Part shown: in pieces, positions 28,121-38,127 of the stretch
How positions within the stretch are numbered: the first letter of the stretch is position 1
How the letters are laid out: each line of letters starts with the position of its first letter
Assembly (NCBI GenBank): GCA_013285645.1
Contig: JABDHJ010000010.1
Coordinates: 36,551 to 100,550 of the forward strand
Direction of reading: 5' to 3'
From: Verrucomicrobiota bacterium
GTDB taxonomy: Bacteria > Verrucomicrobiota > Verrucomicrobiia > Methylacidiphilales > UBA1321
Length of the DNA: 64,000 nucleotides
The notes under the pieces: generated by a model
Databases searched by the model: none
The model's input: the letters and a program-made list of their open reading frames with translations, nothing else
What the model was told of the DNA's origin: nothing
Program-made: the position numbers and the translations under genes

Positions 28121-29419
28121 TTAAGCATTCGTCTTTTCTTCCAATTCCTCTTCGATCGTCCGGGCCAACTCGACGGGCTTTAGTTCGTGCAGACGCCCAA
28201 GTTTTCCTATCTCCGGAAAAGCGAAAGTTGATCCAAGAACAACCAGAATTGTTCCGAGCCCGCCCAAGACCACGGAATTGACCGCGCCAAACCAACGCGC
28301 CGTCAGGCCCGACTCCAATTCGCCCAGTTCGTTGGAGCAACTGATGAAGAGAAAGGTGATCGAGGAAACGCGCCCCCGCATGGCATCGGGTGTGATCATC
28401 TGCATGACGGTTTGGCGGACGACCACGCTGATGTTGTCGAACATTCCGGTGAGAGCCAGGGCCACCAGCGACAGCCAAAATATCTTCGAGAGACCGAACA
28501 CGATGGTGGCGATTCCGAATCCCGCCACGCCGAAGAGCATGACTTGACCGGCTTTTTTCCACGGAGATAAGTGAGCGGTGATGAGCGCCATCATGACTGC
28601 GCCGAGGGAAGGAGCGGCGCGCAATAATCCGTAACCTTCGGGCCCTGCCTTGAGAATCTCGTTGGCATAGATGGGAAGCAGGGCCGTCGCCCCGCCGAGC
28701 AAAACCGCGAACATATCGAGACAGAAAAGTCCCAGCAAAATCCGGGTGCCAAAGACAAATCGCACGCCGCTGACCAGCGAGTTCCAGGTGATGGGCGGTT
28801 TCTCGGTTTTCGCGGTGGAAGGCACGGTCAGGGAAAAAGTGAGGAAAGCCAGGCTGGCGCAGACGATGTTGATCGTATAGGACGTGGGCGCCCCCCATTG
28901 CGCCACGATCAAGCCGCCGAGCGCGGGCCCCACCATCGCTGTGATTTGAAAAATGGTGCTGTTCCAAGTCATGGCGTTGGGAAGCACTTCGCGCGGCACG
29001 AGCGTCGGGAAAAGTGAGCTGATCGCCGGAACGGAAAAAGCCCGGCCGCACGCGGCGATTCCCAGGACGAGGTAGTACCATCCAACGTGAGCGTGCAGTC
29101 GCGATAATATCAGCAGCGCGAGCGCACATGTGGCGAAGAGCAATTGTGTGGATCGGGTGATGGTTTTCCGGTCCAGGCGATCCGCTGCCTGGCCGCCGGG
29201 CAGGGCAAAGATCATCATCGGAAGAACCTGGACCAGACCGATGAAACCGAGCGCCAATGCGGCATCCCGGGTATTCATGTGGAGGCGCTGATAAATTTCC
29301 CAGCTCACCGCCACGGTCTGCATCTGCATGGCCAGCGTGAAAAAACTGCGGCCCAAAACGAAATAGCGGTAATTGGGATACCGGAGAACGGCGTAAGGAT
29401 CGGACTTTTGCTTAACCAC
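28121..29419 (-). CDS. MFS transporter (MFS_3/enterobactin-exporter-like)
   Basis: ~12 TM; FVLGRSFFTLAMQMQTVAVSWEIYQ, LPGGQAADRLDRKTI, GPALGGLIVAQWG. Confidence 0.9.
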   Translation of the reverse strand: MVKQKSDPYAVLRYPNYRYFVLGRSFFTLAMQMQTVAVSWEIYQRLHMNTRDAALALGFIGLVQVLPMMIFALPGGQAADRLDRKTITRSTQLLFATCALALLILSRLHAHVGWYYLVLGIAACGRAFSVPAISSLFPTLVPREVLPNAMTWNSTIFQITAMVGPALGGLIVAQWGAPTSYTINIVCASLAFLTFSLTVPSTAKTEKPPITWNSLVSGVRFVFGTRILLGLFCLDMFAVLLGGATALLPIYANEILKAGPEGYGLLRAAPSLGAVMMALITAHLSPWKKAGQVMLFGVAGFGIATIVFGLSKIFWLSLVALALTGMFDNISVVVRQTVMQMITPDAMRGRVSSITFLFISCSNELGELESGLTARWFGAVNSVVLGGLGTILVVLGSTFAFPEIGKLGRLHELKPVELARTIEEELEEKTNA

Positions 29420-29496
29420 ATCGCCCTTTCCAGAAACGGATCATCTTACGAGCTTAACCGGAATTGAAGTGGATGCCAGTTTGTGACCGATTAAAT

Positions 29497-30456
29497 CTAC
29501 GAAGTGAACGTTAACACCGATGTCGCAAAGCCTTTCGCGATCCAGGCATCCAAGCCTCCGTGGAGCGCACGCACATGGGTTGCCCCATGAAGCCTCAGCA
29601 TATCGACCATGGCGACGGCACCCTGGTCCTCAGGACAATCGCAGTAGACGACGATGGGCTTGTCCAACGGAAGCTCGCCTCTCCGCTCGGCCAACGTGCC
29701 GTATGGAATCCAACGGGCTTTCGGCAAGATCACCGGAGTCGCCTTGGCGCTGATTTCGTCCCTCACATCCAACACGACAATATCGCCATCCTGGTCGAGA
29801 AGACTTTTGAGTTCCTCCGGATTGATGGCGCCAAGTAAACTCATCCGGAGTGCCTTCATGTACTTCGTTCGATTGACGTAACGCCAAATGAGAATCCCCA
29901 AAATAAGAGACCCGCAAATCCACGGCAGAAAAGGAATTAGTGAATAAGCCTGCGTTTCCAGCGCTGCAAAACGTTTTTGCAGGTAGGCTCCCGCAACCAG
30001 CGGAACAAGTGCCCAGATCGTGATTCCCGCGCCATCGTAGAGAACGAAACGCAGAAAAGGCATCTGGGTGATTCCCGCCAGTGGCGCAGCCAACGTATTC
30101 AGACCGGGAATAAACTTGGCGAAGAGGAGCGCATTGGTACCGAGCACCGAAAACACGTTTTTCGTTTTGCTGACACAAATGTCAGGTCTCCACGACAATT
30201 TGCACATCAGGTTGAGGACCTTGCTGCCTCTCGCCCGGCCGATGCTGTACCAAATTCCATCGGCCAGAAGCGAAGCCGCGACCGCAACGGCCACGCAAAC
30301 AGGAAAACTAAGTTCTCCGGATGCGACCAACGCTCCCGCGCCCAACAGCGCGGGAAAGGCGGGAATCGGCACTCCGACTTGTTCCAGGAAGACACAACCA
30401 AAAATTCCGGCGTAGCCAAAGTCCCACCAGGCGTGAGGTGCCGAATTCATCGTCAA
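29497..30456 (-). CDS. DedA family membrane protein fused to C-terminal rhodanese domain
   Basis: FLEQVGVPIPAFPALLGAGAL and FAKFIPGLNTLAAPLAG DedA motifs; C-terminal IVVLDVRDE...IVVYCDCPEDQGAVAMVDMLRLHGATHVRALHGGLDAW. Confidence 0.9.
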   Translation of the reverse strand: MTMNSAPHAWWDFGYAGIFGCVFLEQVGVPIPAFPALLGAGALVASGELSFPVCVAVAVAASLLADGIWYSIGRARGSKVLNLMCKLSWRPDICVSKTKNVFSVLGTNALLFAKFIPGLNTLAAPLAGITQMPFLRFVLYDGAGITIWALVPLVAGAYLQKRFAALETQAYSLIPFLPWICGSLILGILIWRYVNRTKYMKALRMSLLGAINPEELKSLLDQDGDIVVLDVRDEISAKATPVILPKARWIPYGTLAERRGELPLDKPIVVYCDCPEDQGAVAMVDMLRLHGATHVRALHGGLDAWIAKGFATSVLTFTS

Positions 30457-31403
30457 GCGGCAGTCAGACGCTCCCGACCGTGCGGCTTGGTCAAGTCCAT
30501 CGCGGGACCGATCGGGACGATGCGGGTCGGGTTGATATCATCGTGGGTAAAATAGTAGTGACGCTTGATGTGGTCGAAATTCACCGTCTTGGCGATGCCA
30601 GGCTGCTGGTATAAATCGAGCAAATAGCCTTGCAGGTTCGGATAATCGATAATGCGGCGCACATTGCATTTGAAATGGCCGTGATAGACCGCATCGAAAC
30701 GCACCAGCGTGCAGAAAAGCCGCCAGTCCGTTTCCACAATTCGGTTTCCAAAAAGATACCGCCGCTCACCCAGCCGGGATTCAAGTTCGTCCAGCGCCGC
30801 AAACAGTTCGCGGCAAGCCTCTTCGTAACTTTTTTGAGACGTGGCAAACCCGGCTTTGTAGACGCCGTTATTCACCTTGTCGTAAATGAACGCGGAAAGT
30901 TTCGCCTGTTCCGCTTCAATATCCTTGGGAAAGAGATCGACCTTTCCACTGCCCAGCGAAGCAAAGGTGTCGTTGAACATGCGGCAGATATCATCCTCGG
31001 AATTATTGACGATGCGGTGGGTGCGTTTGTCCCAGAGCACCGGCACCGTGACGCGGCCTTTAAAATCCGGCTGACTCGCCGTGTAGGCCTCGCTCAGAAA
31101 AGAAAAACCGTTGATCGGATCGGTGGAATAACCAGGTCCATCGCGAAATGCCCAGCCGCGTTCATCGCGGATGGGATCGACCATGGTCACACCGATGACT
31201 CGATCGAGCTCCTTGAGATTTCGCACGATCAAGGTCCGACTGGCCCACGGACACGCCAGGCAAACGTAGAGGTGATACCGATCCGGTTCCACCGCATACG
31301 GGGTGGAACCGTCCGTGGAAACCCAATCGCGAAAAGCATCCTCCTGCCGTTCGAACCCGCCGTCGGCGGATTGCTCTTCTGGAAATTGCGGCGCGATGGA
31401 CAT
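30453..31403 (-). CDS. Glutathionyl-hydroquinone reductase (YqjG/ECM4-type GST)
   Basis: YHLYVCLACPWASRTLIVRNLKELDRVIGVTMVDPIRDERGWAF; DWRLFCTLVRFDAVYHGHFKCN. Confidence 0.93.
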   Translation of the reverse strand: MSIAPQFPEEQSADGGFERQEDAFRDWVSTDGSTPYAVEPDRYHLYVCLACPWASRTLIVRNLKELDRVIGVTMVDPIRDERGWAFRDGPGYSTDPINGFSFLSEAYTASQPDFKGRVTVPVLWDKRTHRIVNNSEDDICRMFNDTFASLGSGKVDLFPKDIEAEQAKLSAFIYDKVNNGVYKAGFATSQKSYEEACRELFAALDELESRLGERRYLFGNRIVETDWRLFCTLVRFDAVYHGHFKCNVRRIIDYPNLQGYLLDLYQQPGIAKTVNFDHIKRHYYFTHDDINPTRIVPIGPAMDLTKPHGRERLTAA

Positions 31404-31419
31404 GTTCGAAAAGTTTAAC

Positions 31420-31875
31420 TTACTCCGTCTTTTCCGCAATCACCCGATCAACGGAAAATCGACCCGCTCCTCCAACAATCAGCGCGAGCACCATACCGAA
31501 AATCAGAAGGACGTATTCGATGCCCTCGCCCTTCTGGGTGCCATACCAGTTCATGAAAAAGCCGTTGGGCCAGAGGACCGTCAAGACGACGAGGAAATTG
31601 ACGCCTAGCGCCAGCGCCGCGATGCGTATGAAGAATCCGAAAAACAACGCGATAGGCGCCAGAAATTCGGTTAGTATCGGCAGTAGCGCAATGGCATAGG
31701 GCAGCCCCATTTTTCCGGTAAAGAAGGCCATGGTTCCCTCGAAACCATAACCTCCAAACCAGCCGAGCATTTTCTGCGCGCCGTGCGGAAAGACGACCAG
31801 GGCCAGGAAGAGGCGAAGGAAAATCGGGCCGTAGGCGCCCGACGTGACTGTGAGAAGATGAAGTAGTTTTTTCAT
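31420..31875 (-). CDS. DoxX family membrane protein
   Basis: FLRLFLALVVFPHGAQKMLGWFGGYGFEGTMAFF and later TM helices. Confidence 0.9.
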   Translation of the reverse strand: MKKLLHLLTVTSGAYGPIFLRLFLALVVFPHGAQKMLGWFGGYGFEGTMAFFTGKMGLPYAIALLPILTEFLAPIALFFGFFIRIAALALGVNFLVVLTVLWPNGFFMNWYGTQKGEGIEYVLLIFGMVLALIVGGAGRFSVDRVIAEKTE

Positions 31876-31901
31876 GGGAATATAGAGATTATCAGTTGTT
31901 G

Positions 31902-32597
31902 TTAGTTGAGGTCGAAGAGAAGGAAGTGAGCAGGCTTTACCGCTGAGATCGTGAGGACGTCCTCTTTGGACACAGCGGAAGCGTCTCCACTGACCAGCAT
32001 CTTGCCGTTCGCTTCGAGTTCGCCGTCGATCACTTGCAGCCAGCCATTACGCCCGGCAGCAAAGGCATGCGTTACACTTTCGCCCTGCTTCAATTTCGCA
32101 AGATAAAGATCCGCGTCCTGATTGATCGGAATGGAACCGTTGCGCCCCGTTTTGGAAGTAACGAGATGCAATTGTCCCGCTTCGATTTTGGCGAACGACT
32201 TCTCGGCATAGGCAGGCTTTGCGTTTTTATGATCAGGCATGATCCAGATCTGAAGAAAATGGACCGACTCGCTGTCGGAGTCATTGACCTCACTGTGCGT
32301 GATGCCGCTTCCCGCGCTGATCCGCTGGACATCGCCGCTGCGCATGACAGCCGTATTTCCCATCGAGTCGCGATGCCGCAACGCGCCATCCAGGACATAG
32401 GAAATGATTTCCATGTCGCGATGCGGATGCATGCCGAAGCCCATCTTGGGCGCGACCCGATCCTCATTGATCACGCGCAGGGAACGGAAATGCGTGTGCT
32501 CGGGATCGTAGTAATCGGCGAAGCTGAAGGTGTGGAAGGAATCGAGCCAGCCGTGATTGGCATGGCCCCGGTCGTTGGATTTTCTAGTCTGGATCAT
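31902..32597 (-). CDS. Pirin family protein (YhhW-like)
   Basis: GWLDSFHTFSFADYYDPEHTHFRSLRVINEDRVAPKMGFGMHPHRDMEIISYVLDGALRHRDSMGN. Confidence 0.95.
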   Translation of the reverse strand: MIQTRKSNDRGHANHGWLDSFHTFSFADYYDPEHTHFRSLRVINEDRVAPKMGFGMHPHRDMEIISYVLDGALRHRDSMGNTAVMRSGDVQRISAGSGITHSEVNDSDSESVHFLQIWIMPDHKNAKPAYAEKSFAKIEAGQLHLVTSKTGRNGSIPINQDADLYLAKLKQGESVTHAFAAGRNGWLQVIDGELEANGKMLVSGDASAVSKEDVLTISAVKPAHFLLFDLN

Positions 32598-32615
32598 AAG
32601 GTTCTTTCGTTGCTT

Positions 32616-32683
32616 ATACCTAACGCCGGAATGGGCCGTTTTCGAAAGACTATGTTGCTTGGCTCAGAATTCCTTTTAGGTAT
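32616..32683. promoter_or_regulatory. Candidate regulatory inverted repeat ATACCTAA-N52-TTAGGTAT between pirin and lysR genes
   Basis: 8-bp arms in the divergent intergenic region. Confidence 0.3.
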
Positions 32684-32692
32684 GCTCGCGGA

Positions 32693-33583
32693 ATGGAGCT
32701 ACGGCATCTTCGCTATTTTGTCATCGTGGCCGAAGAACAAAATGTGACGCGTGCCGCCGCGCGACTTCACGTTTCCCAGCCTCCGCTCAGCCGACAGATT
32801 CGCGACTTGGAAGCGGAACTTGGCGTCGAGCTGTTCCGCCGCACAGCCAAATCGCTCGCGCTCACGGAGGCTGGCAAAATTTTTCTGAACGAGGCCCGCG
32901 CCATTCTCCTACGCGTGGACCAGGCCGTGGAAACCGTCCGGACCGTGGCGAATCCGACGCGCAGAACGCTTCACGTCGGCTATGCGCCTTCGCTCACGGT
33001 CAAGCTTCTGCCCAAGACGCTAATGATTTTCGAGCGCGAGCATTCCGGCGTCCGTGTCTCCCTTCACGATCTCTCCAGTGAGGAATGTATCCAGCAACTT
33101 TCGACCGGCAAAATCGATCTCGCCCTGACCGTGCGCCCCCCAGCTTCTCGCATGCGCGGCCAGACTTTCGAACACATCGCCGATTTTCCATTGTGTTGTG
33201 CCGTGGCGACATCGCACTCCCTCGCGGGAAAAAATACGGTTCCGATCAGCGCCCTGAAAAGCGAACGCTTTATCGTCTACTCTCGTGACGAATACCCAGA
33301 ATACTATGACTCTCTCAAGGCTCTCTTTCGTCCCTTCGGATTCGAACCGCGAGTCGGAGAAGAATACGATGGTGTCACCGGACTTATCGCGGCGGTGGAA
33401 GCCGGACAAGGCATCGCGATTGTTCCCTCCTCCCTGGCCTGCATGAGCGGGCAACGGCTCAAGCTCTTAACACTCAGGCCGAACCTCGCGCCGTTTTCAG
33501 TCGGGGCGGCGATGGCGAAGAAAAGCTCCAAATTTGTTCAAGGTTTTGTTGCTGCGGTCAAGCTGGCTGCGAAAGAAAAATAA
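32693..33583 (+). CDS. LysR family transcriptional regulator
   Basis: MELRHLRYFVIVAEEQNVTRAAARLHVSQPPLSRQIRDLEAELGVELFRRT. Confidence 0.96.
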   Translation: MELRHLRYFVIVAEEQNVTRAAARLHVSQPPLSRQIRDLEAELGVELFRRTAKSLALTEAGKIFLNEARAILLRVDQAVETVRTVANPTRRTLHVGYAPSLTVKLLPKTLMIFEREHSGVRVSLHDLSSEECIQQLSTGKIDLALTVRPPASRMRGQTFEHIADFPLCCAVATSHSLAGKNTVPISALKSERFIVYSRDEYPEYYDSLKALFRPFGFEPRVGEEYDGVTGLIAAVEAGQGIAIVPSSLACMSGQRLKLLTLRPNLAPFSVGAAMAKKSSKFVQGFVAAVKLAAKEK

Positions 33584-33712
33584 TCCAAAGGCATAAAGTT
33601 GTTCCATCGGCACAAAGAATCCGCAGCCACGATTCGACGTCCCTGATCAACCCTGAGTTTTCGTTGCCCTATTTTGGAGGCGCATCTTAGTATTCATATT
33701 CATAATCGTCTT

Positions 33713-35653
33713 ATGCGTTTGCTTGATTTCCTTGTCTATCTAGATACGCACCAGGCGATCCAAGAGGCAATTATCATGGCCTGCATGGTGGCAACCGCCT
33801 TACTGGTGCTTGCCCCTCTCGTCAATCGCAAGGCCTCCCCTCTCCTCTCTTTTGTGAGGCAGCCGTGGTTGTTTATCGTTCTGGTGGCGATTTCTCTCTT
33901 CGCCTGCCGCTATCCCGCTTTCTTTTTCCCCCATAATCTCAATCCGGATGAAGCGCAAATGCTCGCGCAGGCGATCACGTATGAAACCCATCCGGTTCCC
34001 TGGCGGGACATAGACGGAGGGTCGGGTGGCCCAATTAATAGTTATGTGCTGCTCTGGTGCCTTCCCCTTGGCATTCAACCTGATTATTTGACGGGCCGGA
34101 TCTTCCAGTATTTCTGCTTCCTGGGAATGTTCATCTTTCTTTACCTGGCCGGATGCCGGGTGGCCGGTGATTTTGCGGCACGACTCACCCTCATGCCCGT
34201 CCTTCTTTTTCTTTGTTGGAATGTTTATCCCGACTTTGTTCACTACTCCAGCGAGGAAGTTTCCATTTTTCTCCTCAGTTGGGCGCTTTATCTCATCACG
34301 AAATTGGCGCGCACGCCCGGCACTCTTTACTATCTCGTCCAACTCGGCCTAGTCCTTGGGTTGCTACCTTTTGCGAAATTGCAAAGCGTGCTGCTCGGCG
34401 GCTTTCTCGGCCTGACAGCCATCTGGTTTATCTTCGCCAGTTGTCACGGTAACTATCGTAATGTCTTTCCCCGGATTCTCGTTCTCATCGCCGCCACCGT
34501 CGCACCTGCCGTGGTGATTTTATCGATCGTCGCAAAGGCCGGGGCGCTCAGTGATTTCTGGCAGTCGTATATTTGCATGGCCCAAGTTTACGGCGTCCAA
34601 TCTTCTTCATGGCTGGAGAAGCTGACGAGAACGACTGATTTGATCGCATGGATCTTCGATCCGGACGCCGATACGGCGATTTTCATGATTCTTGCAGCCG
34701 TCCTGACGATGATCCTCGGCCTTCACCTCGTACTTGGCCTTCAAAAAATAACCCGCACCACACGAAATTGGTTTATTTGGGCAATTCTCTTTGCCTTCAC
34801 ATCCATGGCGACAGTTCTCTTCAGCGGCCAGGAATTCCCCCATTATGAATTTTTTCTATTCCCGCCCCTTATCTTCTTGATGGCCGTCAATTTTCGCGTT
34901 GTGAAGTTGAATCGACCCGGGCCCGTCCCTTCAAATGCTGCGGTGCCGTTTCTACTGGCTGCCATACTCAGTTGCCCACGCATCACAGCCGGCGTCTTTT
35001 TCCCACAGTGCCGGCTATTCACCTATTGGAATGAGCAGACACCAACGATGTTACTACTGTTATTATTGTGGTTGATCGGCCTCTGCATTGTGTTGACCGT
35101 CGGATGGCTCCTCGTTCGAATGGCTTTCAATAAACTTAGACCGTCGTTTTCTCTACCTCATTGGCAAAAACTCATCCCTTTGGCGTGCCTGTTTCCATTC
35201 TTTATCATTCCCGCACAGATTTTATCGACCCGCCCCAACGAGTTCCGGGGAAACGTCAAAATGTATCTTGCTCAACCTCTTTCCACCATGGACCAAGCCA
35301 TCCTCCATGCTCGTCCGCCCGGAGGCCGCATCGCCATCTGGGGCTGGGCGCCTGAATTCGCCGCCGAAACGCAGACTCCCCTCGGCACCCGCGATGCCGC
35401 CGCCCTAGGGAACGTCCTTGATAAGTCCCTTCAGGATTATTATCGTCAGAGATACCTTCGCGACCTGCGTACCAACCGTCCTGAACTCTTTTTGGAAGCC
35501 ACCGGACCTCACAACTTCAGTTTTCGAGATCCAAAACTCTATGGCATCGCAACCTTCCCCGAACTGGCGCAATTCATTTCGGAGCAATACCGCCTTGACC
35601 AGGAGATCGATGGAATGCGTCTTTTCGTGCGCCGTGATTTGACCGGGAATTGA
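33713..35653 (+). CDS. Multi-TM membrane protein, possible GT39/ArnT-like
   Basis: Many TM helices; FPHNLNPDEAQMLAQAITYETHPVPWRDIDGGSGGPINSYVLL resembles an acidic first periplasmic loop. Confidence 0.55.
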   Translation: MRLLDFLVYLDTHQAIQEAIIMACMVATALLVLAPLVNRKASPLLSFVRQPWLFIVLVAISLFACRYPAFFFPHNLNPDEAQMLAQAITYETHPVPWRDIDGGSGGPINSYVLLWCLPLGIQPDYLTGRIFQYFCFLGMFIFLYLAGCRVAGDFAARLTLMPVLLFLCWNVYPDFVHYSSEEVSIFLLSWALYLITKLARTPGTLYYLVQLGLVLGLLPFAKLQSVLLGGFLGLTAIWFIFASCHGNYRNVFPRILVLIAATVAPAVVILSIVAKAGALSDFWQSYICMAQVYGVQSSSWLEKLTRTTDLIAWIFDPDADTAIFMILAAVLTMILGLHLVLGLQKITRTTRNWFIWAILFAFTSMATVLFSGQEFPHYEFFLFPPLIFLMAVNFRVVKLNRPGPVPSNAAVPFLLAAILSCPRITAGVFFPQCRLFTYWNEQTPTMLLLLLLWLIGLCIVLTVGWLLVRMAFNKLRPSFSLPHWQKLIPLACLFPFFIIPAQILSTRPNEFRGNVKMYLAQPLSTMDQAILHARPPGGRIAIWGWAPEFAAETQTPLGTRDAAALGNVLDKSLQDYYRQRYLRDLRTNRPELFLEATGPHNFSFRDPKLYGIATFPELAQFISEQYRLDQEIDGMRLFVRRDLTGN

Positions 35654-35714
35654 ATCCAACCCTTACGCTTCCCGCGCTCACTTGCAAATCGCTTGCAACG
35701 TTGTAGTCTGACTT

Positions 35715-36704
35715 ATGAAAGTCCAGTTGCTCAGCGACTCCCTCACCGAGTCACCCTTAAAGTCAATCGTACCGCCATCGGATGCGGACCTTCTCGATGC
35801 CTATTCCCAGTCCGTGGCATCGACGGTCCGTGGAGCCGGTCCCGCGGTCGTTCACATTCAGGCCCGGTCTGGCAAAAGCGGCGGCGGCACCGGTTCGGGA
35901 TTTCTCATCTCGCCAGACGGTTTCGTCATGACCAACAGCCATGTCGTCCACGGGGCTGATGATGTACGTGCGCAAACGCCAGATGGCCGGGAATCCCGCG
36001 CCTACCTGATCGGTGACGACCCTGACACGGACTTGGCAATCCTGCGCATTGATCTGCCCGAATTGCACCATCTCCGTTTTGCTGACTCAGGAAAAATCAA
36101 CGTTGGCCAGATCGCCGTGGCCATCGGCAACCCTCTCGGCCTCGACAACACGGTGACCGCCGGAATTGTCAGCGCCTTGGGACGCACTTTTCCCGCTCGC
36201 ACCGGACGGCTGATCGATAACGTCCTGCAAACCGACGCGGCCCTGAATCCCGGCAACTCGGGCGGCCCCTTGCTCGACACACGTGGACAGGTCATCGGCG
36301 TCAATACGGCCATCATTCCCTCCGCGCAGGGCATCAGCTTTGCCATCGGCAGCAAGACGGCGGAATTCGTGGCCAGTTGGCTGATCAAGGAGGGACGCAT
36401 TCGTCGCGGCTATATCGGTGTTGGCGGACAGGACGCTTCCATCCATGAGCGGGTGGCGAGGTTCCATCAGTTGCGCCAACGGTCCGGCATTCTAGTCCAC
36501 ACCATCGAGAAGGGCTCCGCCGCCGCTGAAGCGGGCGTGGAAACAAACGATATCCTCATCTGGCTGGATCACGAGGAACTGCGTTCGGTTCACGAATTGC
36601 ATCGCCTCCTGGTTTTACGCGAGCCGAATCTCAAGTCCCGCCTGACCGTTCTGCGGAAACACGAACTCGTTCATCTCTGGATTACTCCGCGCGAGCGGGT
36701 TTGA
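35715..36704 (+). CDS. S1C/HtrA-like serine protease with C-terminal PDZ domain
   Basis: GSGFLISPDGFVMTNSHVV, DLAILRID, NPGNSGGPLLDTRGQVIGVNTAII; PDZ-like SAAAEAGVETNDILIWLD. Confidence 0.93.
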   Translation: MKVQLLSDSLTESPLKSIVPPSDADLLDAYSQSVASTVRGAGPAVVHIQARSGKSGGGTGSGFLISPDGFVMTNSHVVHGADDVRAQTPDGRESRAYLIGDDPDTDLAILRIDLPELHHLRFADSGKINVGQIAVAIGNPLGLDNTVTAGIVSALGRTFPARTGRLIDNVLQTDAALNPGNSGGPLLDTRGQVIGVNTAIIPSAQGISFAIGSKTAEFVASWLIKEGRIRRGYIGVGGQDASIHERVARFHQLRQRSGILVHTIEKGSAAAEAGVETNDILIWLDHEELRSVHELHRLLVLREPNLKSRLTVLRKHELVHLWITPRERV

Positions 36705-36706
36705 TT

Positions 36707-37849
36707 CTAGTGACGGTTTAATCCAAGAATACTGAGGAAAAAACTCGAGAAGATCGTTTGCACCCCGAGGATCACTCCGGTCAATCCCGGGATGAAAAGG
36801 CGCATCGTCACCTCGGGATCGAGCGTGCCAAACGATTGGCGTCCCCACTGGAAAAGAGCGGAGGCGGACAAAATCCCCCCAAATATAAGCAGCATAAATC
36901 CGAAAAACAGACCGGTTTCCAGGGTGATATATTTAAACGGAACTTGAAAAGCGGGATCGGGCGGAAGCAGCTTTTGCTCAATGGCAAAAGTTTTGGTGAA
37001 GACGGCGAAGATGACCGATTGGTAGCCAATCACGATCAGCGCTGACGCAAAAAGCAGGGAGTGGATGTCGAGCCGGATGCCACCAATCAAAAATGGACCC
37101 GGCAGGACGAGAACACCCAGCAGCAGTCCGAGCAGAATGGCGGCAATACCCGGCAGAAAAAAGAGCCAGCGAGGACTGTACATCAAAAGGAACCTGAGAT
37201 GTCGCCAGCCATCGCGCCAACTCCGCAGATGCGGCGGCCGACTGCGCCCATCCTTCGCCAGCGTCGTCGGCACCTCGCAAATTTTTAACTTATGGAGCGT
37301 CGCCTTCACGACCATCTCGCTGGCGAATTCCATGCCCGTTGTGCGCAGGTCCAGGCCAAGGATCGCTTCCCGGTCGAATCCGCGCAGACCGCAGTGGAAG
37401 TCCCTGCACTCGCTGTGAAACAGAATGCGACCAATCGTCGTCAGGACGGGGTTGCCTAGATATTTGTGAAGAGGCGGCATTGCTCCCGGAGAGATTCCAC
37501 CGCGAAAGCGATTGCCCATCACCAACTCGTAACCCGCCCGCAATTTCTCGATGAACAGGCCTAGGTTGGAAAAATCGTAGCTGTCATCGGCGTCGCCCAT
37601 AATGACGTATTTTCCCCGGGCAGAACGGATACCCGCGATCAGGGCGGCGCCATAACCCTTGGTTGATACCGGAATGACCCGAGCTCCGGCGCTTTCCGCC
37701 AATTGCTGCGAACCGTCCGTGCTGCCGTCGTCGGCGACCAGCACCTCGCCCTCGACACCATTTTGATCAAGCCATCGCCGCGCCTTCTTCACGCAAGTTT
37801 CGATCGTCTCGGCCTCGTTCAGGCATGGCATTAAAACGGTTAATTCCAC
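36707..37849 (-). CDS. Family 2 glycosyltransferase with C-terminal TM segments
   Basis: LTVLMPCLNEAETIETCVKKARRWL...VLVADDGSTDGS...VIMGDADDSYDFSNL. Confidence 0.93.
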   Translation of the reverse strand: MELTVLMPCLNEAETIETCVKKARRWLDQNGVEGEVLVADDGSTDGSQQLAESAGARVIPVSTKGYGAALIAGIRSARGKYVIMGDADDSYDFSNLGLFIEKLRAGYELVMGNRFRGGISPGAMPPLHKYLGNPVLTTIGRILFHSECRDFHCGLRGFDREAILGLDLRTTGMEFASEMVVKATLHKLKICEVPTTLAKDGRSRPPHLRSWRDGWRHLRFLLMYSPRWLFFLPGIAAILLGLLLGVLVLPGPFLIGGIRLDIHSLLFASALIVIGYQSVIFAVFTKTFAIEQKLLPPDPAFQVPFKYITLETGLFFGFMLLIFGGILSASALFQWGRQSFGTLDPEVTMRLFIPGLTGVILGVQTIFSSFFLSILGLNRH

Positions 37850-38127
37850 GGTGCTCTTGAATAAAGGCTTTCACGCGGCCCGGCAACCGGCAAGAAATCT
37901 TTTAATTTCTGCGCATGGCAATTTCGATATTGGCTCAATCCCACCTCGAAAAATCAGACATCTGGAGGATTGTCATCATGGATAGCTGCCCTGCTTGAAA
38001 GAAAAACAGCGGCTCCAGCGGTCAAGTTTTGCGCGCCGCGCCGACACTCAAAAGAAGATATTCCCAAAAAGATGTTGCCGCATTGATCATTTGGGCTTAC
38101 TTACCCGATACGTAAATTAGTTCTGTT

